Below, piece after piece: positions 7,750 through 15,338 of a stretch of DNA of 38,483 nucleotides (position 1 is the first letter of the stretch; each line of letters starts with the position of its first letter). This DNA is from Allocoprococcus sp004560705. Lineage in GTDB: Bacteria; Bacillota; Clostridia; Lachnospirales; Lachnospiraceae. Both the position numbers and the translations under genes were made by a program. Under the pieces are notes generated by a model. It was not told where the DNA came from. It was given only the letters and a program-made list of their open reading frames with translations, and did not search any database. Where the stretch lies: NCBI RefSeq assembly GCF_052065755.1, contig NZ_JBQHTK010000027.1:1-38483 (forward strand), read 5' to 3'.

Positions 7750-9117
7750 CTATTTGTACTGATATTCTGCCGCAAATCTGTAGTGGATCGATCTGCGCAG
7801 TCCACAGTCCATATTGGCTCTTAACGCCACCACGCATGAGTCTGCGCGAAACCATGTTTTTCCTGCAATTTCTCTGAGATTCAGTTCTTCCAGATCCAAT
7901 GCCCGCATTGTCAGTTTTTCCTTTTTTTCCAGCATAAGCAGCACCTGCAGATACTTTTCATAAGAATATCCGCCCTCTGCATCCCTGCCTTCCAAAACCG
8001 ACTGATCTTCCCCCAGATGCAGAAGGTTCTCCCACGAAAGTTGCCACGTCTCGTACGACTTTACTAAAGGGACTCTTTTCCCGGTTAGAAGAGTTTTCAC
8101 ATCAACGATTCCTTCTCCATACGCCCATGCAAGGAGAAGTGCCTGCTTTACAACCTCAGTTATGCCCGGAACTGCAAGGAGCGCACACATTGCCACGGAT
8201 GCAGCCTGCACCTCTGCCTGCTTTTCCACATCTGTCAGAAGATAAGCATAATTGACGGCGAACCTGATACTGCAGAGTTTCTTTACAACCGCCTCCAGAT
8301 TCTCCCTGTCACTTGACTTTCCTGCAAGAAGATACTCCAACTCATATTGAAGCACACTTTCTTTTTCTTTTTTAACTGCGTGATTAAAATGATCCATAAG
8401 GTATAGATTGAAAAAAATGGTGTCACCGGTTCCCTGAACCTTCTCCCGAAAGCTTCCATAACCGCTTTGCAGTTCACGATGTGATACAAACGATGACAGA
8501 TCCACTGTCTTATCCGAAACCTCAAATCCATCCGGCAGGACAAAATTCAATATTCCACCTGCCTTTATATTCGAAACGACCGGAAGCGGATTTCCTTCCT
8601 GCGGCAGCTTCTGGCTTTCCTCCTCAAGCATACGCTCTAATTCAAAACTCGTCTCTGTATCCTCTTTTTCGTATTGCTCTGCCTGGCTCTCCTGTTCTTT
8701 CCACACAGAAGATTTCCCGGCCATCTCCTCTACCGCCGCTGCCCCCGTCTTTTCTTTTTCATACTGAACCGCCTGGTCATAAAATGCCTTCCCGTTTTCA
8801 TCCGTCAGATAACGAATCGCATCGATCTCTTTGTCCATATTTTCTGCCCCATAATAGGACATTCGGTTTAAAATAGCAGACTCTGATACCTGTTCCGATT
8901 CATAGCTCTCATCCAGTGCAAATATCTCATATCGATCCAGAAAATCTCTTTGATATTCTGCAAATACAGATTCCATCGCTCTGGTGGCATCTGCCCTTCT
9001 TTCATTTTTCATCACCTGAATGGATGCGCTTTCAAGGACAGCTCCCACCAGTGAGACCAGAAGGATAAATACAAGACTAAGAAAAGCTGTCAGCTCCCCT
9101 TTCACCATTTTTTTCAT
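7750..9117 (-). CDS. DUF5702-like tad-locus membrane protein
   Basis: The protein has 455 residues. It starts MKKMVKGELTAFLSLVFILL, a TadG-like N-terminal membrane segment (about 9-30) of the kind that places the rest outside. SASIQVMKNERRADATRAME follows, then a long charged and coiled-coil-prone region (about 95-175). The C-terminus includes ALLLAWAYGEGIVDVKTLL and ends in LRRSIHYRFAAEYQYK. This matches my memory of DUF5702 proteins encoded in Lachnospiraceae tad clusters. The role is probably a large minor pilin or an assembly component; it is not established. It lies 44 bases after flp and 27 bases before the His/Cys pseudopilin gene, in the same operon. Confidence 0.72.
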   Translation of the reverse strand: MKKMVKGELTAFLSLVFILLVSLVGAVLESASIQVMKNERRADATRAMESVFAEYQRDFLDRYEIFALDESYESEQVSESAILNRMSYYGAENMDKEIDAIRYLTDENGKAFYDQAVQYEKEKTGAAAVEEMAGKSSVWKEQESQAEQYEKEDTETSFELERMLEEESQKLPQEGNPLPVVSNIKAGGILNFVLPDGFEVSDKTVDLSSFVSHRELQSGYGSFREKVQGTGDTIFFNLYLMDHFNHAVKKEKESVLQYELEYLLAGKSSDRENLEAVVKKLCSIRFAVNYAYLLTDVEKQAEVQAASVAMCALLAVPGITEVVKQALLLAWAYGEGIVDVKTLLTGKRVPLVKSYETWQLSWENLLHLGEDQSVLEGRDAEGGYSYEKYLQVLLMLEKKEKLTMRALDLEELNLREIAGKTWFRADSCVVALRANMDCGLRRSIHYRFAAEYQYK

Positions 9118-9161
9118 TTTCTATACCGCCCATTTTCAGAATAAGAACCGTTTAATTACTG

Positions 9162-9362
9162 CTAAATTCCTGCACTTTCACTCGTAATTTTTTCAAAAAT
9201 TGTTTCCACCAGACTGGTTAACTGTGATTTAAAAATTAACACCAGTCCAATAATGACCACCAAAACCAAAATCAGTTCAATCACCGAAATTCCCCGGTTA
9301 TCGTGCATCACACACTGTGCCCGGATCCAGACTGATCTGATCATATTTTTCACTCGCTTCAT
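9162..9362 (-). CDS. flp: Flp1-type pilin (type IVb major pilin)
   Basis: The 66-residue product is a short basic leader, then NRGISVIELILVLVVIIGLV: a Gly-Ile-Ser/Val-Ile-Glu processing region followed by a hydrophobic helix, with a short tail FEKITSESAGI. This fits Flp-type pilins, with the Glu at +5 of the mature protein if the peptidase cuts after Gly. I start at ATG 9362, seven bases after GGGAGGT; an in-frame start at 9425 would extend the protein without a ribosome site. The position between tadC and the DUF5702 gene, rather than first in the operon, is usual for Clostridia. It is the presumed major pilus subunit. Confidence 0.85.
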   Translation of the reverse strand: MKRVKNMIRSVWIRAQCVMHDNRGISVIELILVLVVIIGLVLIFKSQLTSLVETIFEKITSESAGI

Positions 9363-9393
9363 CCTTTCACCTCCCTCGTCTTTCCTTCCCAGC

Positions 9394-10707
9394 CTACAGA
9401 TCGATAGAAAGAAAGGCCGGAACAACGACGATCACAAGAACGATTACCAACATCAGAAGCATCGGAAGCAACAGCTTGACACCTGCTTCTTCTCCAAGAC
9501 GCCTTGCTCTGCTTTTTCTGTCTTCCATGGCTTGAATCGCTTCCATTTTCAGCATATCCGAAGTCCCTTTTGCGCCCTTTCTCAGATTCTGGGAAAGAAG
9601 CGCTCCCATTTTCATATACGGAACCAGACCGCATCTTGCGGCAAACCGCTCATAACATTCTGCCTCCGGTATGCCGCTCTGCATTTCCTGAAGTGTGATG
9701 ACCATCTCTTCATATGCATCCCGCACCCGGCCTCCTCTTTCTTTCTGTCCACAGTAATCTGCCGTTATTTTCTTCCAGACATTCTTTGCCGTCATTCCTG
9801 CTCCCATCAGCATCGTAAACTGGCTCACGATCTCGGGATAGTCGAACAGCATCTGTTCTTTTCTGTCTTTTCGCAGCTTTTCTTTCTTCTGTCTTTCCTG
9901 CACTACCAGAAATACGCAGATAACTGCTCCAAGCATCAATACCGGCATGACCTTTGATTCTTTCCTGAATCTCCATCGGACTGTCCTGCCATTTACCTGT
10001 TCAGGAAGTACAAAAGATTTCTCTTCCCGCGATACTTCTTCTGCCTGTCTTGCTGCATTCAGCACCTGGTTCCGTATCGTTTTTGTCTCTTCCACATCTG
10101 CAAATACAAGAACCTGTGTATTATAAGCAGCTTCCTCAGTTCCGTAACGCAGGATCCCCGTAATCTTTACAAGGACTCCTTCGCCTTCCGGATCTTCTTC
10201 CAGCACCGCATCCTGATTGATCCTTCCGTTCATATCCATCACGTCATAACGCCCCGGTTCCCAGGAAATAGCAAACGGGTATCCCTCCAGCTCCTGCGGG
10301 AAACATAGTGGCTTGACCACATGATCCGCCGTTTCATTTTCACCCAGTATTACTTGATCCAGCTTATTCATAGCCTGCCGGAACAAAGACTGGACTTCCT
10401 CCTCGCTGTACATTCTGGGAGAAACCTGTATCTCTACATTTTCAGATTTCTCACCTTCGATTTGCATCTGAAGCTGATGATTTACCGAATTCCCGCCATA
10501 ATCTTCCCGATTGATCCTGACCTTGCCGAAATTCTGCATCACGCCCTGACCACTGATTTCTGTTAACAGAGCAATCGTCGCCGCGCAAAACATCACATAA
10601 AAAATCGTTTTCCACAATTTTTTATCATAATGGATAAGCAGCTTCCTATAGCGCAGTACAATGCATACCATGCCAAGGATAAAATACACTGCTATGCATA
10701 CCCACAT
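9394..10707 (-). CDS. tadC: TadC-like inner-membrane platform protein
   Basis: The protein has 437 residues. The type II secretion F domain lies at about 285-400: MLFDYPEIVSQFTMLMGAGM, then ITLQEMQSGIPEAECYERF and MEAIQAMEDRKSRARRLGEEAG. Helices are at about 254-270 and 412-432. Two further helices sit at 3-18 and 33-50. Between them and the F domain is a soluble segment of about 200 residues (51-253) that should face outside. Classical TadC proteins are shorter and lack this. With TadB it forms the platform that couples the TadA motor to pilus growth. The ATG follows the tadB stop by one base and has GAGGTG as ribosome site. Confidence 0.85.
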   Translation of the reverse strand: MWVCIAVYFILGMVCIVLRYRKLLIHYDKKLWKTIFYVMFCAATIALLTEISGQGVMQNFGKVRINREDYGGNSVNHQLQMQIEGEKSENVEIQVSPRMYSEEEVQSLFRQAMNKLDQVILGENETADHVVKPLCFPQELEGYPFAISWEPGRYDVMDMNGRINQDAVLEEDPEGEGVLVKITGILRYGTEEAAYNTQVLVFADVEETKTIRNQVLNAARQAEEVSREEKSFVLPEQVNGRTVRWRFRKESKVMPVLMLGAVICVFLVVQERQKKEKLRKDRKEQMLFDYPEIVSQFTMLMGAGMTAKNVWKKITADYCGQKERGGRVRDAYEEMVITLQEMQSGIPEAECYERFAARCGLVPYMKMGALLSQNLRKGAKGTSDMLKMEAIQAMEDRKSRARRLGEEAGVKLLLPMLLMLVIVLVIVVVPAFLSIDL

Positions 10708-10708
10708 A

Positions 10709-11467
10709 TCACACCTCTATCTCCACAATTCTGTTTCCCAGTCTCCATGCGGCCAGATATGCAAGAAGGCATCCGCTCATAAAGAGGACTCCCCGGATAT
10801 TTCCGTAAAGAATATCCATGAATTCGGGAAAACTGATTCTCATATATCCAATGATCCCAAAAGGAATGACCGACATTACCTGAAATTCCAACTTCTTTTC
10901 CGCGATCACCGTTGCGATCTCGCGGTTCACCTCTGCCTTCTCCACGATTTGCCTGACTGCATTTTTAATTATGGCAATGCTGTCACCGCCGCTTCGCTTT
11001 GCCTGTGCAAATATCGTCACAAAGCTGTCTGCCTCCGGAATATTCACTCTCTTTGCGAATTCCTCCCAGACCAGCTCCACATTCACATTCAGGTTCAGCT
11101 GACTGACCATGTATGAAAATTCACGCACGATCACAGTGTCATTCTTATACATTACCTGCAGATCCTTCTGCACTTCCTTGATTGCATTTTCCATAGAATA
11201 TCCGATATTCATCTGTGCACCCAGGGACTGCAGAGCATCCTGAAACTGGCGTTCAAATTCCTGTCTTTTTTTCTTTTCCAGCTGTTCCTCATTTCGTTTA
11301 AAATAAAGAACTCCAAGCGGAAACAAGAGAATTACCGCCCACCATTCGGAATAAAAAAGATACGCCGTCGCCGCGACTACGGACACACTTTTTGCCGCCG
11401 CCAGCAGGTATTCCTGTCTGCTAATACCCTGCTGCCAAAAGCTTTTCCCGCCGCAGCAAATCGGCAT
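10709..11467 (-). CDS. tadB: TadB-like inner-membrane platform protein
   Basis: The protein has 252 residues. Helices lie at about 25-55 and at the C-terminus (two helices from about 200 to 245). Between them is the type II secretion F domain: FERQFQDALQSLGAQMNIGY, SMENAIKEVQKDL, and FVTIFAQAKRSGGDSIAII. It pairs with TadC to form the platform of the Flp pilus machine. The frame overlaps the end of tadA by 47 bases, and the ribosome site ahead of ATG 11467 is poor, so translation probably depends on coupling to tadA. Confidence 0.85.
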   Translation of the reverse strand: MPICCGGKSFWQQGISRQEYLLAAAKSVSVVAATAYLFYSEWWAVILLFPLGVLYFKRNEEQLEKKKRQEFERQFQDALQSLGAQMNIGYSMENAIKEVQKDLQVMYKNDTVIVREFSYMVSQLNLNVNVELVWEEFAKRVNIPEADSFVTIFAQAKRSGGDSIAIIKNAVRQIVEKAEVNREIATVIAEKKLEFQVMSVIPFGIIGYMRISFPEFMDILYGNIRGVLFMSGCLLAYLAAWRLGNRIVEIEV

Positions 11468-12623
11468 TTTTCACCCACTCTCCCTGGATTTTTCCGTTCT
11501 TCTCTCCCGTTTCCCTAAACGAAAACAGGGACTGCAATCGGATCTCGTCTTTCTCATATCCAAGTACCTCCACAATTTCCAATACTTTTCTGCTTCTGTC
11601 CCGCAATCTGCCTAGATGCACCATAATATCAATTCCTGCAGCGATCTGCCTTTGCACTGCAGAAAGCGGGATATCCATTCCCATAAGGGTCATCATTTCC
11701 AGCCTGGAAAGCATATCTTTCGGACTGTTCGCATGCCCGGTGCTCAGAGAACCGTCATGGCCCGTGTTAAAGGCCTGGAGCATATCAGCCGCTTCCTTTC
11801 CCCGGACTTCACCTACGATAATTCTGTCCGGCCTCATTCTGAGCGCCGTTCGAATCAGATCACGGATACTAATCTCCCCGGTTCCTTCCACATTTGCGTT
11901 TCGTGCTTCCAACCGCACAAGATTGGGAAGTTCCGTGATCTGCAGCTCTGCATTATCCTCAATCGTAATGATTCGTTCCGTCTCGGGAATATAATCCGAC
12001 AACACATTCAAAAATGTCGTTTTCCCGGAACCGGTTCCGCCGCTGATAAAAATGTTATATCCTGCTCTCACCAGACGAACCAGAAATTCTGCCGCTTCCT
12101 CACTGATGGATTCATACTCCAGAAGCTGCTCCATCGTAATTCTGTGTTTTGGGAACTTTCGGATCGTCACAATCGGCCCATTGATAGCGGCAGGCGGCAA
12201 CACGACATTGACTCGCGAGCCGTCATTAAGCCTGGCATCCACAATCGGGGATGCTTCATTGACAATCCGGTTGCATTCCGCCACCATCTGCTGGACCACA
12301 TCTTCCAGCTTACCTCTGGACAGAAATTTCTTATCGGACAGGAAGATCTGTCCTTCCCGCTCAATAAAAATATTCTCTGTTCCATTGATCATGATCTCTG
12401 TAATCGACTCATCCTCGATCAGTTCCTGCAGAATATCCAGCTTACGGAACGCATTAAAAAGTTCCTTCCCAAGCGCCGCCTTTTCTTTGAGCGGAATGAA
12501 TTGTTTTTTTGAACTTTCTTCCAAAACACTATGGATGATCTCAAGCAGTTCTTCATCTGACGGTTCCCTCATAAAATCCATTCTGGAGAGGACCTTTTCA
12601 TGAAGTTGTTCTGCTCTTAACAT
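11421..12623 (-). CDS. tadA: TadA/CpaF-type pilus assembly ATPase
   Basis: The protein has 400 residues. The N-terminal domain contains LIEDESITEIMINGTENIFI and RLNDGSRVNVVLPP. The motor domain has Walker A GGTGSGKTT (residues 195-203), an Asp box IITIEDNAELQI, Walker B RIIVGEVRG (267-275) and the His box TGHDGSLSTGHANS. These mark the CpaF/TadA branch of secretion ATPases, which powers assembly and sometimes retraction of Flp pili as a cytosolic hexamer. The start overlaps the end of tadZ by 26 bases, so the genes are co-transcribed and probably coupled. Confidence 0.95.
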   Translation of the reverse strand: MLRAEQLHEKVLSRMDFMREPSDEELLEIIHSVLEESSKKQFIPLKEKAALGKELFNAFRKLDILQELIEDESITEIMINGTENIFIEREGQIFLSDKKFLSRGKLEDVVQQMVAECNRIVNEASPIVDARLNDGSRVNVVLPPAAINGPIVTIRKFPKHRITMEQLLEYESISEEAAEFLVRLVRAGYNIFISGGTGSGKTTFLNVLSDYIPETERIITIEDNAELQITELPNLVRLEARNANVEGTGEISIRDLIRTALRMRPDRIIVGEVRGKEAADMLQAFNTGHDGSLSTGHANSPKDMLSRLEMMTLMGMDIPLSAVQRQIAAGIDIMVHLGRLRDRSRKVLEIVEVLGYEKDEIRLQSLFSFRETGEKNGKIQGEWVKNADLLRREKLLAAGY

Positions 12624-13545
12624 ACATGTGCCCCTTTCCGGACTTTATTTCCAATTCACCGGCCGCCTCTTTCACGGCCTGCCGCATCGTTTTGTCCATA
12701 TCCACATAAATCGTATGCATTTCCAGCTCCTGAAGACAAAGCGCCTTCAAAATATAGCTGTACTGCTCCATCTTTGTCCTGGCATAGACATCATTTGCAA
12801 ACGGAAACAAAATCCAGTCACACAGTTTTAAAATCTCAAAAATATCTCCTACGGCGTTTCCCAGATCCAGGATCACCGTATCGTAAATACTCTCTCCGGT
12901 CAGTTTTTGAAGAAGAACCTCCCACTCCCGGATACTCACTTCTCTCAGATCGGTCCACACCTTCATCGGTGGTATATAGTCCAGATTTCCCATCTGTCGA
13001 ATCATGGATGCAATCCTTACACCGATATCATCCTTTTCCTGTTTTGCATAATACAGTAGATGAGAAAGGTTCTGAACATCACCATCCTGAAAATATCCCC
13101 CGATCCCTGCATATGCCTCCAGATTCAGATACAGTACATTCTCCTGTTCAGCAAGTACTTTGCCAAGCTTCAGTGCAAATGTTGTCTTACCGACCCGGTG
13201 AACCGGCGAATACACTCCCAGAACACGGCCTTTTCCGTAATATCCCGCCGGAATGTCCATCTTCTGAAAAGCCTGCATGATCTCTGCGGTCAGCTTGTCC
13301 ACAGACTGGTATTTCCTGAGCTCCTGCTCCTCTTCCCCCAGATCCGCACACTTTGTTCTTGTAAGCACAATTCTTCTGCCGCCAAATACCCGCTTTCTCA
13401 ATTCATATGGAATCTCATCGCTGATCAAAAGCGCCTGAACTTCTCCTATTTCCAGCAGATTTTCCAACATATCAAGAGATGAGCAGATCCGCACTCCTGC
13501 TGTCACCTCCCGCTTCAAAAGCAGTGCTTCGGCAAGCCTTTTCAC
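12598..13545 (-). CDS. tadZ: TadZ/CpaE-like localisation ATPase
   Basis: The listed protein has 315 residues. The N-terminus is an atypical receiver-like domain without a clear phosphorylated Asp. The C-terminus is a MinD/ParA-type ATPase with a deviant Walker A, SPVHRVGKTT (residues 113-122), which lacks the usual early lysine. TYDTVILDLGNAVGD-like sequence (YDTVILDLGNAVGD) forms the Walker B region. TadZ/CpaE proteins place the pilus machine at a cell site. GTG 13545 has AGAGGA seven bases upstream. However, the frame stays open upstream to a TAA near 13605 and reads IVICDSEEAY just before the GTG. That looks like the first strand of the receiver fold, so the real start may be a rare non-ATG codon upstream. 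Confidence 0.82.
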   Translation of the reverse strand: MKRLAEALLLKREVTAGVRICSSLDMLENLLEIGEVQALLISDEIPYELRKRVFGGRRIVLTRTKCADLGEEEQELRKYQSVDKLTAEIMQAFQKMDIPAGYYGKGRVLGVYSPVHRVGKTTFALKLGKVLAEQENVLYLNLEAYAGIGGYFQDGDVQNLSHLLYYAKQEKDDIGVRIASMIRQMGNLDYIPPMKVWTDLREVSIREWEVLLQKLTGESIYDTVILDLGNAVGDIFEILKLCDWILFPFANDVYARTKMEQYSYILKALCLQELEMHTIYVDMDKTMRQAVKEAAGELEIKSGKGHMYVKSRTTS

Positions 13546-13760
13546 ATATGCTTCCTCTGAATCACAGATTACTATTTCTCTACTGATTCCTGATTACGCT
13601 CCTTTCCGATACTGATACCAGCATCTTTTATTAAAAAATAACTTTGAAACTTACGCCGAAATGGCATGTTGAGGAATGCCTCTGCATTCCTTTGATGCGA
13701 GTGCCTGCAAGACAGACACTGCATAAAATGATTTTTTGATTGTTGTAACTCTCTTGTGAG
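13546..13760 (-). other. structured 5' leader of the tad operon
   Basis: About 215 bases separate the likely promoter from tadZ. A perfect hairpin, AGGAATGC (13672-13679) with GCATTCCT (13684-13691), lies in it. A second, imperfect hairpin lies upstream of this one on the transcript, near 13700-13725. AAAGGAG occurs 35-40 bases ahead of the GTG start. I could not match it to a known riboswitch, including the two c-di-GMP classes. Confidence 0.45.
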
Positions 13761-13765
13761 GTGTA

Positions 13766-13794
13766 TTATATCCCCGCCCACTTTTCTTGTCCAG
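13766..13794 (-). promoter_or_regulatory. sigma-A-type promoter of the tad operon
   Basis: On the minus strand TGGACA (13794-13789), a 17-base spacer and a perfect TATAAT (13771-13766) lie upstream of tadZ and downstream of bofA. Confidence 0.75.
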
Positions 13795-13829
13795 TAATTT
13801 CGGAAAATTAAAATGCTTTTGTACAACAC

Positions 13830-14039
13830 TTACATAATTTGATAAAACATAATGCCATACAGCAGACAAACCCCAGGAATTCCAAGGGTTCCGGATGTCA
13901 AAAACGAAATTAGATTTATCCCTACAGAAACCGGAATATTTCTATAGTCCAGAAATTGATTGACTCCAAAAATAACTACCAGTCCCAAAATCGCCCTTAA
14001 AATAAAACGAATCAAAATTGATGATTTTCTTTTTTCCAT
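13830..14039 (-). CDS. bofA: BofA-like inhibitor of pro-sigma-K processing
   Basis: The 69-residue protein is almost all membrane: helices at about 9-28 and 44-66, ending in INLISFLTSGTLGIPGVCLL. That is the BofA signature, in which an Asn-Thr/Ser-rich turn is followed by GxLGIPG. In Bacillus, BofA sits in the outer forespore membrane with SpoIVFA and holds the SpoIVFB protease inactive until engulfment is complete. Many Clostridia keep bofA although their sigma-K control differs, so the role here is inferred. GAGGAG lies nine bases before ATG 14039. A 27-codon open frame ends four bases upstream. The gene lies between the dCMP deaminase terminator and the tad promoter. Confidence 0.85.
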   Translation of the reverse strand: MEKRKSSILIRFILRAILGLVVIFGVNQFLDYRNIPVSVGINLISFLTSGTLGIPGVCLLYGIMFYQIM

Positions 14040-14043
14040 TCTT

Positions 14044-14127
14044 TTATCTCCTCACTCCCGACTCGAGCCAGGGCATTTCCACTTCAAACAGAATCTGTCC
14101 CTCAATTGAATATATACCATCTCCCAT
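14044..14127 (-). CDS. possible 27-residue leader peptide upstream of bofA
   Basis: ATG at 14127 opens a 27-codon frame reading MGDGIYSIEGQILF and then EVEMPWLESGVRR, with TAA at 14046-14044. The stop lies four bases before the bofA ATG, and the bofA ribosome site GAGGAG is inside the last codons. That layout suits translational coupling. AGGT, nine bases upstream of the ATG, is a weak ribosome site. It could be chance; I know no homologue. Confidence 0.35.
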   Translation of the reverse strand: MGDGIYSIEGQILFEVEMPWLESGVRR

Positions 14128-14159
14128 TGTTTTATTACCTGAACTTCCAGAAAAACACG

Positions 14160-14200
14160 AAAAAAAAGACACAACACATACTTCAAAGTGTTATGTCTTT
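14160..14200 (-). terminator. Rho-independent terminator after the dCMP deaminase gene
   Basis: AAAGACATAACAC (14200-14188) pairs with GTGTTGTGTCTTT (14177-14165), with one G-T pair, and is followed by eight T residues on the minus strand. It closes the tsaC-upp-dCMP deaminase operon. Confidence 0.9.
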
Positions 14201-14213
14201 CTGAAATATCCAT

Positions 14214-14699
14214 TTACAATTCAATTTCAATCTTTCGCCCGGTCCTGTGATATTGATGATACCGCACCCCCGCACTGTCAAACATCCTCTTAGATGCCAT
14301 CACAGAAGAAGTATCCGCATACTTATCGCAGTCATAAATAACTTCTTTTATTCCGCTCTGTATGATAGCCTTGGCACATTCATTGCATGGGAACAGCGAC
14401 ACATATAATTTTGCCCCTTCCAGACTTCCTCCGCTGTAATTCAGGATCGCATTCAATTCACTGTGTACCGTATATACATACTTTGTTTCCAGCGGATCCC
14501 CGTCTCTCTCCCACGGGAACTCATCGTCCGAGCATCCCCGCGGCAGTCCGTTATACCCCATTGAAAGAATCTTATTATCCGCACTTACGATACAACATCC
14601 AACCTGAGTATTCGGATCCTTGGATCTTCTCCCTGATAACATGGCAACTCCCATGAAATACTCATCCCAGGAAATATAATCATTTCTCTTTCCACTCAT
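14214..14699 (-). CDS. deoxycytidylate (dCMP) deaminase, ComEB type
   Basis: The 161-residue enzyme should convert dCMP to dUMP for thymidylate synthesis. The zinc site is VHSELNAI (His79, with Glu81 as proton shuttle) plus PCNEC (Cys105, Cys108). WDEYFMGVAMLSGRRSKDP and QVGCCIVSADNKILSMGYNG match the N-terminal region of the family. I start at ATG 14699, six bases after AGGTG; a GTG at 14708 directly abuts the upp stop and would add three residues. It is the third gene of the operon with tsaC and upp, so the operon joins tRNA modification to pyrimidine salvage. Confidence 0.92.
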   Translation of the reverse strand: MSGKRNDYISWDEYFMGVAMLSGRRSKDPNTQVGCCIVSADNKILSMGYNGLPRGCSDDEFPWERDGDPLETKYVYTVHSELNAILNYSGGSLEGAKLYVSLFPCNECAKAIIQSGIKEVIYDCDKYADTSSVMASKRMFDSAGVRYHQYHRTGRKIEIEL

Positions 14700-14708
14700 T
14701 TTTCTCAC

Positions 14709-15338
14709 CTACTTCGTACCAAAAATACGGTCTCCTGCATCCCCAAGTCCCGGTACAATATATCCGTGATCATTCAGGCACTCATCCAGCGCTCCCACAT
14801 AAAGATCCACATCCGGGTGATCTTTCTGCATTCTCTCAATTCCTTCCGGCGCTGCGATGATGCACATAAAGCGGATATTCTTTACCCCTTTTTCTTTCAG
14901 CATCCGGATCGCCGCAGAGCTGGATCCTCCCGTCGCAAGCATCGGATCCACAACAAACGTCTCTCGTTCTTCGCAATCGGCCGGCAGCTTACAATAATAT
15001 TCTACCGGTTCCAGCGTCTCCGGATCCCTATAAAGCCCGATATGGCCTACCTTCGCAGCCGGGATCATCGTCAGCATCCCTTCTACCATGCCAAGTCCAG
15101 CTCTTAAGATCGGAACCACTGCCAGCTTCTTCCCCGCCAGACACTTCCCGGTCGTCTTGCAGATCGGCGTCTCAATTTCAACTTCTTTCAGCTTCAGATC
15201 CCTCGTCGCCTCATAACACATCAGCATGGCAATCTCACTTACCATGGCCCGGAAATCCTTCGACCCGAGTTCCTTCTGACGAATATGGCTGATCTTATGC
15301 TGGATCAGCGGGTGATCCATTACGTATACGTTTGACAT
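14709..15338 (-). CDS. upp: uracil phosphoribosyltransferase
   Basis: Upp makes UMP from uracil and PRPP. The 209-residue protein has the family length and motifs: an N-terminal DHPLIQHKISHIRQKELGSK, VPILRAGLGMVEGM in the middle, the PRPP loop VVDPMLATGGSSSAAI, and the C-terminal uracil site GYIVPGLGDAGDRIFGTK. ATG 15338 has AGGAGG ten bases upstream and overlaps the tsaC tail by 19 bases. Upp close to ywlC/tsaC-type genes is also the Bacillus subtilis arrangement, which supports conserved linkage. Confidence 0.97.
   Translation of the reverse strand: MSNVYVMDHPLIQHKISHIRQKELGSKDFRAMVSEIAMLMCYEATRDLKLKEVEIETPICKTTGKCLAGKKLAVVPILRAGLGMVEGMLTMIPAAKVGHIGLYRDPETLEPVEYYCKLPADCEERETFVVDPMLATGGSSSAAIRMLKEKGVKNIRFMCIIAAPEGIERMQKDHPDVDLYVGALDECLNDHGYIVPGLGDAGDRIFGTK

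Noticed and set aside
13546..13760. c-di-GMP riboswitch ahead of the tad operon
   Set aside because: I looked for conserved core sequences of both classes and found neither; the leader has hairpins but no match.
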